From Phaonia tiefii (taxonomy: Eukaryota > Arthropoda > Insecta > Diptera > Muscidae): 64,000 nucleotides of DNA. Each line of letters starts with the position of its first letter. Position 1 is the first letter of the stretch. The translations under genes and the position numbers were made by a program. The notes below the pieces were generated by a model, which was not told the origin of the DNA, ran no database searches, and worked only from the letters and a program-made list of their open reading frames with translations. The stretch is taken from NCBI GenBank assembly GCA_963931995.1, contig OZ008368.1, positions 88,497,880 to 88,561,879 on the forward strand, written 5' to 3'. Shown piece by piece: positions 1-12,485 of this stretch.

Positions 1-59
1 AAAGAACAAAGTGTACTTTTTAATCTGGTCTTTACTATGAATTTTTCTGTCACATTGAT

Positions 60-244
60 TATAATGACTTAAGCAAACTATTTGATCATAGTGACTTCAG
101 GTGACTGTTTGACCATAGCGGCTTCGGCTGGATATTCAATCAAGGCGGCTTCGGCAGACTATTAGACCCTAGCTTCTTCAACTGACTGTTCAATCAAAGC
201 TACTTGGGCTAACTATCGACCATAGCAGCTTCGGCGGACTACTC
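60..244. repeat. 27-bp minisatellite, array A
   Basis: About seven diverged head-to-tail copies of a 27-base unit with the core ATAGCGGCTTCGGCTGACTA. Units are spaced 26-27 bases apart, so the array would keep one reading frame, but no convincing protein is seen. The same unit recurs in the larger array at 46350-46665. Confidence 0.8.
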
Positions 245-548
245 GTTCTCTAGTTTAAAGGCTTTAACTACTAATTGCCAATCCAAGGTTGGGACATGCA
301 AAACCAGTTTTCACACCGACTTAACTCCGAACACAGAATTACTAATTCGGTTGGCAACCATATGGACAATACAGCCGAAAGGACACACAAATCCTCAAGA
401 GAGTTCCATACGCCAGTTCCAGCGCCAGACGTTGCATTATTAATAGCACCCAGAAAGGCTGTTGTCCAGGAAAGCCATTACAGTAAACTAACCGAACTTT
501 AATTCCACCAAAATCGTTCAAGGCACTTTACAAAGACTTATCCTTCAG

Positions 549-621
549 GTACACTCAGAACCTCATTAGAGGTTGATACAACTTCATTAGAAGTTGGCAC
601 AACCTCATTAGAGGTTCTTAC
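549..621. repeat. Three short tandem units of ~22 bp
   Basis: Three copies of a ~22-base unit containing CTCATTAGAGGTT followed by a short variable part and ACAAC. Each copy has a small inverted symmetry (CCTCATTAGAGG). No gene is recognised here. Confidence 0.6.
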
Positions 622-647
622 AAATGAATTTTAAAAGTTATTTTTAT

Positions 648-1074
648 TCAAATTTAGTTGTCTTAGATCCTTGATATTTTTAAAGTTGGAATTTCGTTTA
701 AGGTAAGAGATCATGTTTTCTCCGGTTAGTGAAACAAATTTAAACGTCGATGTTTGTGAAGCATCATCTTCAGCAGCGTCTAGCCCATTAAGCCACTGCG
801 GTGTGTATTCACACTAGTCACTAACCGAATTCATTTATTGTGCAGAGTGATTGTTTGTCACTACTTACACATTGCTTTCCTACTTACACGCATTGATGCC
901 GAAGTTTTGAAAGTTCTATTTATAGAACGCACTATTCTAATTGTAGTTGTCTCGTTCTGTTTTGGTTTGGCACTACCATATGACTCAAATTTACTTCTCT
1001 AAGATACTCTTTATTTTTAAATTCGTAATTTCCTTTAAGGCTAAGAGATCATGTTCTCTCCGGTTAGTGAAAAA
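648..1074. repeat. Direct duplication, copies ~336 bp apart
   Basis: Bases 648-735 and 984-1073 resemble each other. The best-conserved part is AGAGATCATGTT then CTCCGGTTAGTGAAA. The spacing suggests a segmental tandem duplication or repeats inside one element. The sequence between them has no recognised gene. Confidence 0.6.
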
Positions 1075-1479
1075 AATGTTTTATTAAGAAATTATTTATT
1101 TCCCTGTATTCTTATAAAAAAAATATACAAAGCGAGAAAATGAAGACATTTATACAGTGTAACCTTTATGGTAAAATATTTGTTGTACATGTCACTACCG
1201 ACCTTTTTGTAAAGTCACGGACATGATGGGTCACCGCACCAATTCTGGCGTATTGTATCATTTGATTTAGGTGTTAATCCATTTCGTATACAGATGATTG
1301 GAGCATATCTGCAGGACCGACCTTGAAAGGTTCAAAACTGTTGATGTCTGCTTGGACATTTTCTGCAAAATAAGACTATTTAATACAAATATCATAATTA
1401 CAATATTATTACTTACCTTTATTAATAACCGCAGTTATACATTTCTTCACTTCTTTTCGGTTATACCTACAGAATTCAT

Positions 1480-1880
1480 GAGTGATTCGGTTACAGCAAC
1501 AGAAGTGACACCGAAGTCGGTCGATGCAACCAAATTAAGTGTTAATTCGGTTATTGCGGCCGAATTGATGCCAAATTCGGTAGTTACATCCATATTGATA
1601 CCAAATTCGGTAGTAACAACCGGTTACTCCAACCGAATTTGGTAGCAATTTATGTTGCTGCCTGCGAATTACTTCCAAATTCGGTTGTTCCAACCGAAGT
1701 TTTAGAAAATATTATTAGCAGAACGTATATAACTCTAGATTCAGTTGTCACAACCGAATCAATTATGAGACGAGTTTGCTTCAACCGAATTTCAGTTGTG
1801 ACGACTAAATTCGGTCGTGACAACCTCAATTCAGGTGTGGCAGCCCCAATTCGGTGGTAACAGCCGAATTTACGATTACT
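1480..1880. repeat. ~30-bp minisatellite with TTCGGTTGT/ACAACCGAA motifs
   Basis: Degenerate tandem units near 30 bases, seen most clearly from 1535 to 1625, each holding AATTCGGT and often its complement ACCGAATT. A 10-residue repeat (PNSVVTTELI-like) is open on the plus strand because 30 is a multiple of three. There is no sign it encodes a real protein. Similar motifs occur singly near 48850 and 49610. Confidence 0.65.
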
Positions 1881-4330
1881 GCAACCTCTTCTCAAGCAAT
1901 TACTTCTCTGGGTATAGGCGGTTGACTGAAACTGTAAAATAATTCACTAATTTGAGTCCTAAGATGTATTAAGCCAATTAATCTGTGTAATTCTTTCAAC
2001 AGAAATGTTGGCAGACATATTTATCTTGTGTCATTAGGAGATACATGACAAGATTCTCCCGATTTGTGTACCCACAAGATACGGTGTGACAAGGCTAAGG
2101 TAATATACCATCTGGACCTGCCGATTTCTAGGGCTTACAACTACGTGTAGCCCAAGGCAATATTCTCTCATAGACCGCATGATATTAGTAACCCAAAAAT
2201 CTGCCCTACGTTCAATATCAATTCCTACATTACGTCACTTCTGGATTTTGTCTCCATAAGTACCTCAAATGTTTCAGCTCCAGAGTCTTTGAAATCAAGT
2301 CTGAAACCAAAAAACTTGGGGGCCATTTATAATACTCGGCAATGACGTTCTGAGTCATTGACTTTTTGTCTACAATCACAGAAGCTGATCCAGCTGCTTT
2401 GCAGTATATTTACATTTCGTGAGCTGATTGGAGCTGAACTTATACGTAGAGCAACGTCGCCCAGTTTAGTTGAATTTTGCGTCATTATACAGATTCCTTG
2501 TGGATTTTCGGTACGTGCTCAATTTCTTCGAACAGAAAATAGGCTGCCGGGGTTATCCGGTGTAGGTGATAGTACACGGATCAATAAAGAATTTGTACAG
2601 TTGAAGCCTTCTCGCGAATGATGTTGTAGGCGACATTTTTTGCAAAAGTTGGATTTCGTATATTCCTGTGCAAATTACTTCAAATACAAATCTGAGTAAG
2701 AACATCAATAGCTGAAATTGTAGATGTCAAAGTAAAAAGAGGTCAAAGTAAAAACGCGCTATAATCACTTGGTTTCGGACATAACACGTTATTCAATTGT
2801 AAAATCTATTTATATAAAACTTGACTTTTCTAAATATGTCAATGTTTTAATTAATAAATCAAAAATTAAGAAAGGTGCTTAATGTTGATAAGTGTGGTAA
2901 TTAATCTAGACAACCAAAAACTAACAGCCCACAATACTCCAAACGTTTTTGTCTCTTACGAACAATTTACATTTTGTCGCTTAGCACATATTTCCCGACA
3001 AACCTTCGGTTGTATTTTTCACCCCTTTCATCTTCCGTGGTCGTACAGGAATTATATTTAATCCCGCTAATCTTGCTCCAAGGTCTTTCACGTTCTTCGT
3101 TCATCTTGGGTTCTTGGTACCAGTACATCGTGTACAGAGGACTCTTGTGAGGATAGTGTTATGATTAAATCGTTGAATCTACTACTAAAAGTAACCCCAA
3201 TCGCTATGATTCAAACCCAAAGTCCGGATTGAACTATCAAATCAGTTACCGGCTTATTTGTTTCATTGATACCCACTGTCCCATTAAGGGTAATGAGCGT
3301 TGGCATCAGAACCCAATTTCAACCGGAACCCCTTTGGTAGATGCGTGGTGCGCAGTCTGCAAACCGCTCTATAAATCATTCCCCTCAAACGTTAAATACA
3401 CAGAGGAAAGCATCAAGTTTCATCCCGATTTAGCCTCTTTGCTCTTTAGTCACATTACCTGCACTGAAATTAGATTACAAATTATTTCCCAATTGAATTG
3501 GAGGTACCAAAGTCGCGTAACTTTTCAGACACTTTTGTAACAAAAAATCAACAAAAATCTGTAACAAAAAATCAATTCTACCAGGAAAAAAATTCAATCT
3601 GAACTAAAACATTCTGCTTCTGAAAACAATAACTTCTTTCGAATTTGACATAACTATTTTCCATGTATTTATAACAATATTTTCCAACGATCTATTTCTT
3701 GTCACTCTATAATGTCTTGTAATCACTTGTCATCATGAGGATACCAAACAAAACAAGCTCAGTCCCAATGCTTTAACAGGCGATGAGTCATGTCTTCTGT
3801 TCAAAGTCATTCTGAGAGTTTATACATCACTGGTACATCAACAACTTTTTTTGCTATTTTCACCAAGAGTTATCTTTTACGTAAAAAAAATATACAAATG
3901 TATATACAAAAAAAGGACATACCTATAAAAGTAGTCCTTCATACTATACAGGATCCAACGAAGCAAACATAGATTCGAGTATATTGACAATCATTGACAA
4001 GACTTCGCAACACCATCACATGATGCACAGCTGGTGTGTGGTGGCCGTATGAGTTTATACGCCGCATGTTGGTATAGAAGAGTGTTGTGTGTCTATATAT
4101 GACGCGTTCTCTGTCAACTGTCCCAAAAATCCAAAAAATCTTACTGTATAGTTACCGCTATATAAAAGTTGTAAAACTTGTAACGAAATTTTTTTTTAAT
4201 ACTTATATATAGTGTATTATTCTAGCAACATGGACCCCATTAAAATATCAATAAAAAGTTCACACAGAAATCACATTCAGGCAAAGTTTGGCATCGGTGT
4301 AATTTAGACTGAGTCCAGTAGTTTCAAGGA
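1881..4330. other. Unassigned AT-rich DNA
   Basis: No domain is recognised. Short open stretches at 2358-2621 and 3229-3540 (103 codons, plus strand) show no motif I know and may be chance or very old element remnants. Confidence 0.4.
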
Positions 4331-4539
4331 GCACTTTTTAGCTCCCCTCCTTATGACAGAGTTGTAATATTCGGCAGGATACAAGTTCCGTTGAAATTAA
4401 GGAGATTAGATGGAGTTTAGAATACCGTACAACACTAGACACTTAGATTCCAAAGAACCATCAATGTATAGGAGTAGGAAAGCCAAAAGAACAGCTTGGA
4501 TATCCTATTGTGAGTCGATAAACAGCCTCCAGTGATCCT

Positions 4540-5870
4540 GCAGATTGACCATGATATTATTCAAGGCTCCCTCAAATCCATCCGTCATTCGAAGGCTAGA
4601 TGGGTCATGGACTATGTCACTAGAGAAACCCCTAGTATTACTGGTAGATACACACTTTCCGCATAGCGGTGTAAGGAATATTGATATATCGTCGACAGTT
4701 GACGTGTGATACGATGCTACTGCCGATACACTGAAAATATTGTATGGGCCATGAATAGGTTTTCGCCATACAAATCGACAGGCCCGGATGGAATACTTCC
4801 GATTATGTTACAGAAGGTATTAAGGTTAGTTCCCCTTGGCTCAGGGCATTATACACGACCAGTCTACGATTGAATCACATCCCAGAAAGTTACAGAATGG
4901 TGAAAGTCATATTCATTCCTAAGTATGAGAGGAGCTACCATGAATCTTTGAAGGATTTCAGACCAATAAGCCTCAAATAATTCATACTAGATACTCTAGA
5001 AAGAATTCTGCACGAACATATCAGATCGCTAGTGAGTAATAGCGGTCTATCGAACAGCCGGCTTGCCTACATGAGGGGAAAGTCGACGAAGACAGATCTA
5101 CACGAAGTAGTTAGAACGGATGAAAGGAACTATTCAAAAAACAGTACACAATGACTGCCTTCCTGGATATAGAGGACAATTTCACAACTGAAAGTATCAT
5201 ACAAGTCCTAATATATATGAATGTCAACAGAAGTATTGTGAGTTGGATCGACTCTGTGCTGGGGACGAGACAGAAAAGCGCTCACTTGGATTAGGTATCG
5301 GCCAATAGCTCAGTATGTTGGGGTAGACCTCAGGGTGGGGTGAGAGCACTACTAATAAGGTAAGTCGTTATGAAGACTCTCTGTCTCCATGATAAGTGAA
5401 ATAATGGAGAATATCTTGGCAGAGATCAGCACTTGGACCACAGACTGTGTTCGAGGCGTTAACCGTATTAAACTTATCTATTACAATTCACAAATAGGGG
5501 AATTATTGTACAATATCAGCTTCAATCAGTGAATGGTAAATATGTAGAGTTGCTGGATAACTCGAAGTATTTGCGTGTAATTCTGCGTGTAATTCTGTAG
5601 CTTAACAGTAATGACGTCGCACGATGCCTTGCCCGCACGCGGAAACAATCAGGGAGAACATGGGACCTAAAACCGTGGATGGTACTTTGGAAGTATGCGG
5701 CGGTCGTTAGATTCGTTCTGACCTATGCAGTATCGACATGATGACCGTCTCTGAAGAAAGATGAAAAATTGTCAACAGTGCAGAGAACAACATGGTTTGG
5801 CGTGACGGAGGTATAACGGACTTGCCCCTCTGCTGCTCTCAATATGATGACTAAACAATTTGCTAAGAGT
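4540..5870 (+). pseudogene. Degraded LOA/I-like LINE reverse transcriptase fragment
   Basis: Translated piecemeal in shifting plus-strand frames, this stretch gives the order expected of a LOA/I/R1-type ORF2. First comes an FSPYKSTGPDGI-like block near 4760, then a FIPK...FRPIS-like block near 4910-4970, and a KSTKTDLHEVV-like block near 5080. A FLDIEGAF-like block follows near 5160 and a thumb region with RTCPSAAL near 5820. Frameshifts and stops are frequent, so the copy is dead. The family normally copies its own RNA into DNA at a nicked target. Exact ends and clade are uncertain. Confidence 0.65.
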
Positions 5871-7280
5871 GTAGGGGCCTAAAGTGTTTTGCGGCTTAAA
5901 AAGTTTAAATGTTGGATATAACAAATCTATGGGCATAGTAGGATTCTGTGCTTATTACCATGTCCAAATTTTACCATCCGGAAAAACTTTAGAACAATCA
6001 TACAACATAGAAATGATTAGAGGAACTACTCACTGTTGCAGGATGTTGACATGGACATTTGTACGGATGTATCTAAGTCTGATAATGGAGTGGAACTGGG
6101 GTTTAGTCAACTTCGGTGTCCGTATTTTGGCAGTATCAGCGGGAGTAGCGGAAATATCAGAGGCGTGTCGGGAGAAGATGCATTTCGAAGAGCTAATTAC
6201 GGGAACGTCAAACTACTGAACAACCCACATTCCTGAAAAATTTCGACATTCCCGAAAATCCTTCGTTAAAAGGTTGGGCTGACTGACTGACTTTCTCTAA
6301 TCTAGAGAACCTTTTTTTGAACTGCCGAAACATAACTTTATAACAAAGTTATAAATTCCAACACAATTACAAAGTTCAATATTGTGGGATATTTTGGAAT
6401 GCGCTTTATTCTTTTGCCCTTATTTTGTGATGAAAATAGCCGATAAACAAGTCTATGGTAGTGTTAAATTGGATATTTGCATCAAAGTGGTTATTAGTAC
6501 AACATTTTACCCCGCCAAAGCTTTAGATATCAATTCGGAAATTAATTAAGGTCGGGCAAAATGTAAAATTTTACACACTTTCATAATTTGACGAAAATAG
6601 TCAAAAATTCCCAAACATTCCATAACATATTTAAGCTTATGGACTGGTATTTTAGCTTATACATCCCTAGGTTAGGTTTAGGACGCGTCATAACTGCATA
6701 ATTACTCACTACACTCGGAGGTCAGACGATCCATTGTGATTGCCCTGAGTATCTGAAAGAACAAAAAAAAAATTACAAAAAGACAAAGAAAAGAGGGCGC
6801 AAGGTAGATATTACGATAGATTGAAAAAGACGAAACACAAACTAAAGATACACTAAAAAGATGAATAATATAGCCGTACAAAAAAGCCCCCTAAGAGTGA
6901 AACACATTCAATATGCACGATAACCACTGTGACGTATAAATATTAGCGTCAAAAAGGAAAAACGTGGTAAGTGCACTTAGGAACATATGCACTACTATAA
7001 CCACTCTAGTCTCAATTATCTCCAGATCAAATTTTTGTTTAGTTTGAAGCATGTAACAGGAAATCATACATTAGATATCGTTTACATATCTAATTAAATG
7101 CTAGAACTTCTCATGGAAATTACCTTCTATAGATGCTCACCTAAAGAGGTTGGAAATGCACATAAGACATTTTCCTTTTCGGTACAGATATACATATACA
7201 CATAAATTATAGGCAAGAAATATAAACAAACATAACCGCAAGCCATATCCAACGCCGTGAAATCTCCAATAAATACACAA
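5871..7280. other. Unassigned AT-rich DNA
   Basis: No recognised gene. Open stretches at 5884-6236 overlap in two frames and show no known motif. A short GGTTAGGTTTAGG run near 6670 resembles LINE 3' tails in this window but is too short to assign. Confidence 0.4.
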
Positions 7281-7289
7281 TGGTCACAT

Positions 7290-8390
7290 CACGTACATAG
7301 ACCAGATATTTTATTCGAGTGGAAGTTAATCTTCTAAGCCAACATTCTGGAAAGTACTAAAAGGGCTGTGATAGCACTCTAAACCTGTAAAAGGGAAATT
7401 GGTAAACGCGACAATAGTTAGACCGATAATGTTATATGGCGTTATCGTCTGGTGGACAACTCTCAAAGATCCACCTACTGCGCGATACTGAATAAAGTTC
7501 AGCGAATGACTGGTATGTGTGGCAATGGTACATTGATGGTGACACCAGAGGACGCACTAAATGTTATACTACTTTTAATACCTGTGGATCAATATGGATT
7601 CATAGATGGTGAACGCATAAGCACAGCTGATTTGCTTTGTTTACATTGCAAACCACTTTTGAATTGTCATGTTCACATGTATATTGTTTTTGGATGTGTT
7701 TGTTTACATTTATGGTTGGTATACGTATGTGTTGAATTTGACACAACGTAAGTGAGAAGCAAAAACAAACTGTATGTTGTTTTTGCCATCAATTTGCCAT
7801 CAGCTACAACAACACCTCTTGCATCTACCATGAGTATTTTTATCATGCTCTGGATATTGAAGATTGGTACCATACCACGGATACTGCTGTTAGACTTAGG
7901 GAATAGTTACTTTTGTCAAAAAATGGCTACGCACACAGTATCAGTCTCAACACAATTGTCGATTACACTTTGGCCGAACCACTGTTTGACAAGAAATACA
8001 ACACTAATATGCCGGATCAGAATGGAATGATCTCATCCTAGACGTAACAGATTTGTGAACTTGGTGCAAAACTTGACGAGAAAGTAATTTTTAGTGTATT
8101 TTCTAAGGACCTAGCGTTATCCATTGCGAGCAGATTGCCTGAACATTGTACTGTCTACCAGGCAGAAATCTTACCTATTAGAGAAGTATGACTGAGTAAT
8201 ATTGTCCTGACTAAGGTCGGAATCAATCTTTTCTCAGATAGTCAAGCCGCCATCAAGTCCCTGGGGCCTCTGCCTGAATCCGAGAAATGACCTTTAGCAA
8301 TTGTGGTTGATGTTAGCATCCGCAAACCCGTGGGGTTTAAAGCCATCAAACTGGTTCAACGGGATGGACTAGGGAAATCTTACTATCATT
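7290..8390 (+). pseudogene. Second LOA/I-like LINE fragment (thumb and RNase H region)
   Basis: Near 7415 translation gives a VRPIMLYGVIVWW block. From 7485 it gives LNKVQRMTGMC followed by TPEDALNVIL. Both match the thumb segment of LOA/I ORF2 proteins. Bases 8100-8330 give broken pieces of the RNase H domain that follows in this clade (a YCLPGRNLTY-like and a SDSQAAIKSL-like match). The thumb segment repeats what is already present at the end of 4540-5870, so this is a separate copy. Stops and frame changes show it is inactive. Confidence 0.6.
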
Positions 8391-8446
8391 TTTCAGAATT
8401 ATTAATTTTGTTTTGGAAGAGTTAGCAGAGAACCATATCATATATA

Positions 8447-10100
8447 CACTGCGGTTCACTTGAATACCTCACCGTGCACATTGAAACTCTCCTCCCTATA
8501 TCTTTGTAGGAAATTGAAACAGCGGATAGTTTTTAGTTTGCATTTAAGTGTTATTTATAGTTTTTATTGGAAAATAAAAAATATTTCGATGTATTAAACG
8601 ATTTTTTAAATACAACTTAAAAAAGAAAAATACTCAAAAATAACAGACAAATTCTGTTTCACTAGAATAGCACATTTTTTAATAAATGTGGATTAAATGA
8701 ATTTTTATTAAGGTTTTTTATTTTTTTTCTATTTCTTTTGATTTTTTTATAAAAACTAAATTATAAACATGGGTTTTTAGTAATGGGTCGAGCCTCCCTT
8801 GTTTAGAATAACCTGGATATCCTATTAGGCATTGACTCGTGCAAATTTTTAAAATAGTCGAGAGAATTTGAAGCCCACGCTCTTTGAATGGCCCCAATAA
8901 GTTCGGCTTTTGTTGAAAATTGTTTTCCAGACTCGTAGACTTTTCTGGACGGCCATCTCCAAATATTCTCTATTATATTAAGGTCAGGCGAGTATGGTGG
9001 CCAATTCAAAAGGGTGACATTTTTGGATTCTAGCCACGATTTGACCAAACGGGCAGTACGTATTGGGGCGTTGTCGTGTTGAAAAGTCCATGTCAATGGG
9101 CTAAAAAGATTTTCAAACGATGGAAAGGCGTTTTCTAGAACACCCTGATATGTTTTAGCGTTCATAGTGGAAGTTAAAAACTGGAGCTCACTGGTGCCAT
9201 AACAGGAAATCGCTCCCCACACGATAACTCCGCCGACTCGACTGTGTAATCGATCCAACTGGTGAGTCTCCTTCCTCAAATCGTGAAAATAATAATTGTA
9301 GCCATCAGGGCCCTCCAAATTAAACTTCTTCTCGTCAGAAAAAACAATGCGCTTCCACTCGGTGCTCCATGTCATGTTTTGTCGGCAAAATATCAACCGC
9401 ATTTCTTTCCGGGTACAGGTAAGTGGTGGTTTTTTCTTTAATTTAAGTCACTTGAGGTGATTTGCTCCTGAAATAACACGCCATACAGTGATCTTGCTAG
9501 CATGGACACCTACTTTGGCTTTAATTGTGTCCACAGAATCGTGCTAATTTGATGCTTCTCTCAAAATATCCCTCTTATCTGCGTCAGAGAGCACACCACT
9601 TACACGACCTTTCATGTTTTTTCCATAACTCGTCCCATTTCGAATAAAATTGGATATTACGTTTCTGCTTTTAGCAATTTTTTTGGATATTTCAGTCACG
9701 GAAAGTCCACAATCTTTATATGTTTTGATTTTTATTTGTTCGTCGTTAGTTAAAGCTTTACCGCGACCCATTGTTATGGTAAAATAAACCAATTTGTTTG
9801 AAAAAGTAAAAAAAATTGTTTTTCTATTTCGCGGTCAACCTGTTCACTTGTACATCAAACTGGAACCGCAACGTGCTATTCAAGTGAAACAAAAAATGAA
9901 GTGCATTTCTGAACGAATTTAAATCAAGGCAACCAAAATAAATAACGGTATATTGCCAGTGAACCAAATTTGTCTCTCGGGGAGAACAGATGAAGACGAA
10001 AATAGAACAAAAACAAAAAGTTCAACAAAGTTAAGAATATTGATAGATAAGAAAATAACATTAAAAATAAGCGAGTGGGCTATTCAAGTGAACCGCAGTG
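8447..10100 (-). mobile_element. Tc1-like transposon, complete length (Tc1-A)
   Basis: 1654-bp element. It begins CACTGCGGTTCACTTGAATA and ends with the exact 20-base reverse complement (10081-10100). It is flanked by TA at 8445-8446 and 10101-10102, the usual Tc1/mariner target duplication. A further direct copy of GCTATTCAAGTGAA lies internally near 9878, as in Tc1-like elements with inner transposase-binding repeats. One transposase pseudogene lies on the minus strand. The intact ends mean it could in principle still be moved by a related active transposase (inference). Confidence 0.95.
8777..9792 (-). pseudogene. Tc1/Tc3-like DD34E transposase, inactivated
   Basis: This is the cut-and-paste transposase of Tc1-A, about 338 codons, the usual Tc1 length. 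The start at 9792 follows the upstream terminal repeat region and gives MVYFTITMGRGKAL. The first 80 residues form the helix-turn-helix DNA-binding part (TNDEQIKIKTYKDCGLSVTE). The catalytic core shows D in VFSDEKKFNLEG, D in FQHDNAPIRTA and E in NIIENIW; 34 residues separate the last two (DD34E). The frame is continuous from 9792 but carries an in-frame TAG at 9544-9546 and TGA at 9448-9450. A one-base shift near 8830 then puts the family-like end (NKGGSTHY) in another frame. The catalytic residues remain, so decay is fairly recent. Confidence 0.93.
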
Positions 10101-10274
10101 TATGTAGGTGTTTATTTATTTACACAAGTTATTATTTCTAACCAATATATTTTCAATTGAATATTTGTATTTGTATAAATCAGTGAATCAATTGATATTA
10201 CGCTAGTGTTGTAGGGTCCTTTTAATGGAATGTAACACCTATATAAACATGAGGAGGTTTGTGTGCTAGGTTAT

Positions 10275-11071
10275 GTACCCATTAGACCGACTCACACAAA
10301 AAAGTTCGTGTCCAGCATTAAGATCTAGTGAGATGGACCATTTTTAAAAGATATATTTTTTTTTGTTTTTTAAAGAATTTGTACTTTAATTACGGACAAT
10401 GTCTATAATACCAGCATCATATGAAAGCCCTTTTAAGGCGCGTCGAACGGTATATACAACAAGCCAAAGTATGTCCTGACACCTCCTTTTTTCATGGATA
10501 TTCTGGAAAAAATATTATTTTTAATACAGAGATTTTTCTGATTTAAATGACAAATTGTCATATTTTAATCTTTAGCCGAGTTAATAAATACGTGTTTCAG
10601 CTTTTTTGAAGTTCGCACTAGACCGGGGTTTTCCACAAAACGGTGGAAACAATAAGTTCTAAACAAGGCAAAGTCGGTTGCAAATATTTTCTTTTGACGA
10701 CGACATAATTCTTGTATAGATATGCTTTTTTTGCTTGTAATACGTTTTGCGAGGTGATATGGACCAAATTTTGAATATTTAGAATTAATTCAATCTGTCC
10801 TTCAAATCAGAAACCCACAATTAGAATGCAATATCCTTGAAAAAAGGATGTGTGAGGATATGTTTTGATATGTTTTATATATCGTTGCACGCCTTTCATA
10901 TGAGCCTAATGCTGTATACATTGTTTTTAGATAAAGTATAAATTTCTTTGAAAAACTAAGAAAATTAATTTTTTAAAAATGTCGAGCTCACGGGATCTTA
11001 ATGCTAGAAACCAAATATTGTGGCTATCATCGTAAAGCAGACCAAGGTATATTTGGCTCGGTCTAATGTAC
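10275..11071. mobile_element. Foldback-type element with long diverged inverted arms
   Basis: Bases ~10275-10520 are a diverged reverse complement of ~10810-11071. Shared blocks in the same order include ATTAGACCGA, AGCATTAAGATC, CATATGAAAG and CCTTTTTTCA. The arms are ~250 bp around a ~290-bp middle. There is no coding sequence. Most likely an old non-autonomous long-inverted-repeat element; the superfamily is not resolved and no target duplication was identified. Confidence 0.7.
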
Positions 11072-12235
11072 ATACATATATGGTTGTATGAATATGTTTG
11101 TATGTATATTGTTTTAGTTGCTTGATTTTTGTTTATATATCAACATTTTCATCAATCAATATAGTGCTGCTGTATGATGTTATGTTTCCTTCCTCATGTG
11201 CATCTGTATTTATGTACATATATTTTAACTTTAGGGATATACTTCGCACCCAATTCATAAATATGTCACTGTTTGATATCAATGGCGTTATTTGCAGCGG
11301 TCCGAGATTTAAAAGAGCATATACTGCAGGCGTGAGGATTAAAAGAAAGTTATTTGTGGCATTGAAGTTGGATTTCAGCCGATTACATCAGTAAATTCAG
11401 GTCAGTATCTGTAAACTGTTTAACATAACCATGACAACAACTGATTGGTGGCAGATACTAATTAACTAGATTGTTAAATTCGACGCACTAAATGGTAACC
11501 GAGATGGTATCTAACAAGAAATGGGAGTAATTGCAGGTCACTTTATATCAAGCAACAAATCTGTTTTGATTATTACAAAATATTTTATTGTACCCTCATC
11601 CCCAGTGGTGCCTTGAAACATTTGTTTTTAGAATTAAATATTTATTTAAAAATTTGTAAATCCTTTAACTTATATCCCCACTACAGTTTACCCAACATAA
11701 TTTTCCTTGTTACTAAGGAACCTGTGAAATCTGACTGTATCAGCGCAGTGTGGGCCTTAGCCCAAAAAGCGTGGTGCAAAAATCATACATTTGACAGAAG
11801 CATTTATTAAAATGAATGAATGTATCTGATAAAGAATCCATCACAGATTACGAAATCGGAAAGTATTTCGAAAAGGGATAATAATTATGAATGGTAAAGC
11901 CTCTAACAGTTGTAAAACATTTCCATCTGCAAGAGAAGGTGACAAGTTAGAAAAATTTCTACTGATTCGAATTGAATAGTAGGCACCACGGTCCCATCGA
12001 TATATCAGGTAATAAGAAGACTATTGTTTGTGGTTCAAAATATAATATTAGTTTTGTCCCTTTTCATTCTATGTTTGCTGTGTTTATTCTTTTTAAATTT
12101 GAAACAGAATTTATGTCTTGCTCTATGACAAAATGACACAAATTTTTTAAAAATTTAATAATATTAAATGTAGTAAAAATATGGCGTACAGGAAGAAACC
12201 TGTTATGAACGGGTTAGTTTCAAAATAAATAAATC
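11072..12235. other. Unassigned AT-rich DNA
   Basis: Nothing recognised. The open stretches at 11098-11394 and 11613-11810 (plus strand) lack motifs and are probably chance in AT-rich sequence. Confidence 0.4.
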
Positions 12236-12485
12236 AATGGTTTCCCATTACATCCCACGAAGGAATTGGGGAGACCTTTCACAACCAGTAAGCTGTGCGC
12301 TTTCTGGTTGTATACTCTCTGATTGGAACCTAGAGTTTTACACCGGTTCCGAACGTCATTTTGAGTAGCGTTTTCATGGCTAAATACTCGAGAGTGTCGC
12401 CGTTACTATGCGAGGTGACCGCAAGAAATTTTAGATGGTCAGAGCAGGGGTCGAACCCAGGATCTCATGTACAGGAAGTGCGCAC
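12236..12485 (-). mobile_element. tRNA-derived SINE, copy 1 (degenerate)
   Basis: Reverse-strand copy of the SINE family seen at 38048-38327. The B-box-like GGGGTCGAACCC lies near 12449-12460, followed by the conserved body (ATTTCTTGCGGTCACCTCGC) and the 3' end GGGATGTAATGGGAAACCAT. The A-box end is damaged. Confidence 0.85.

Noticed and set aside
2358..3540. Possible Pao or Gypsy polyprotein remnant
   Set aside because: No motif held up in any frame on either strand; only isolated resemblances.
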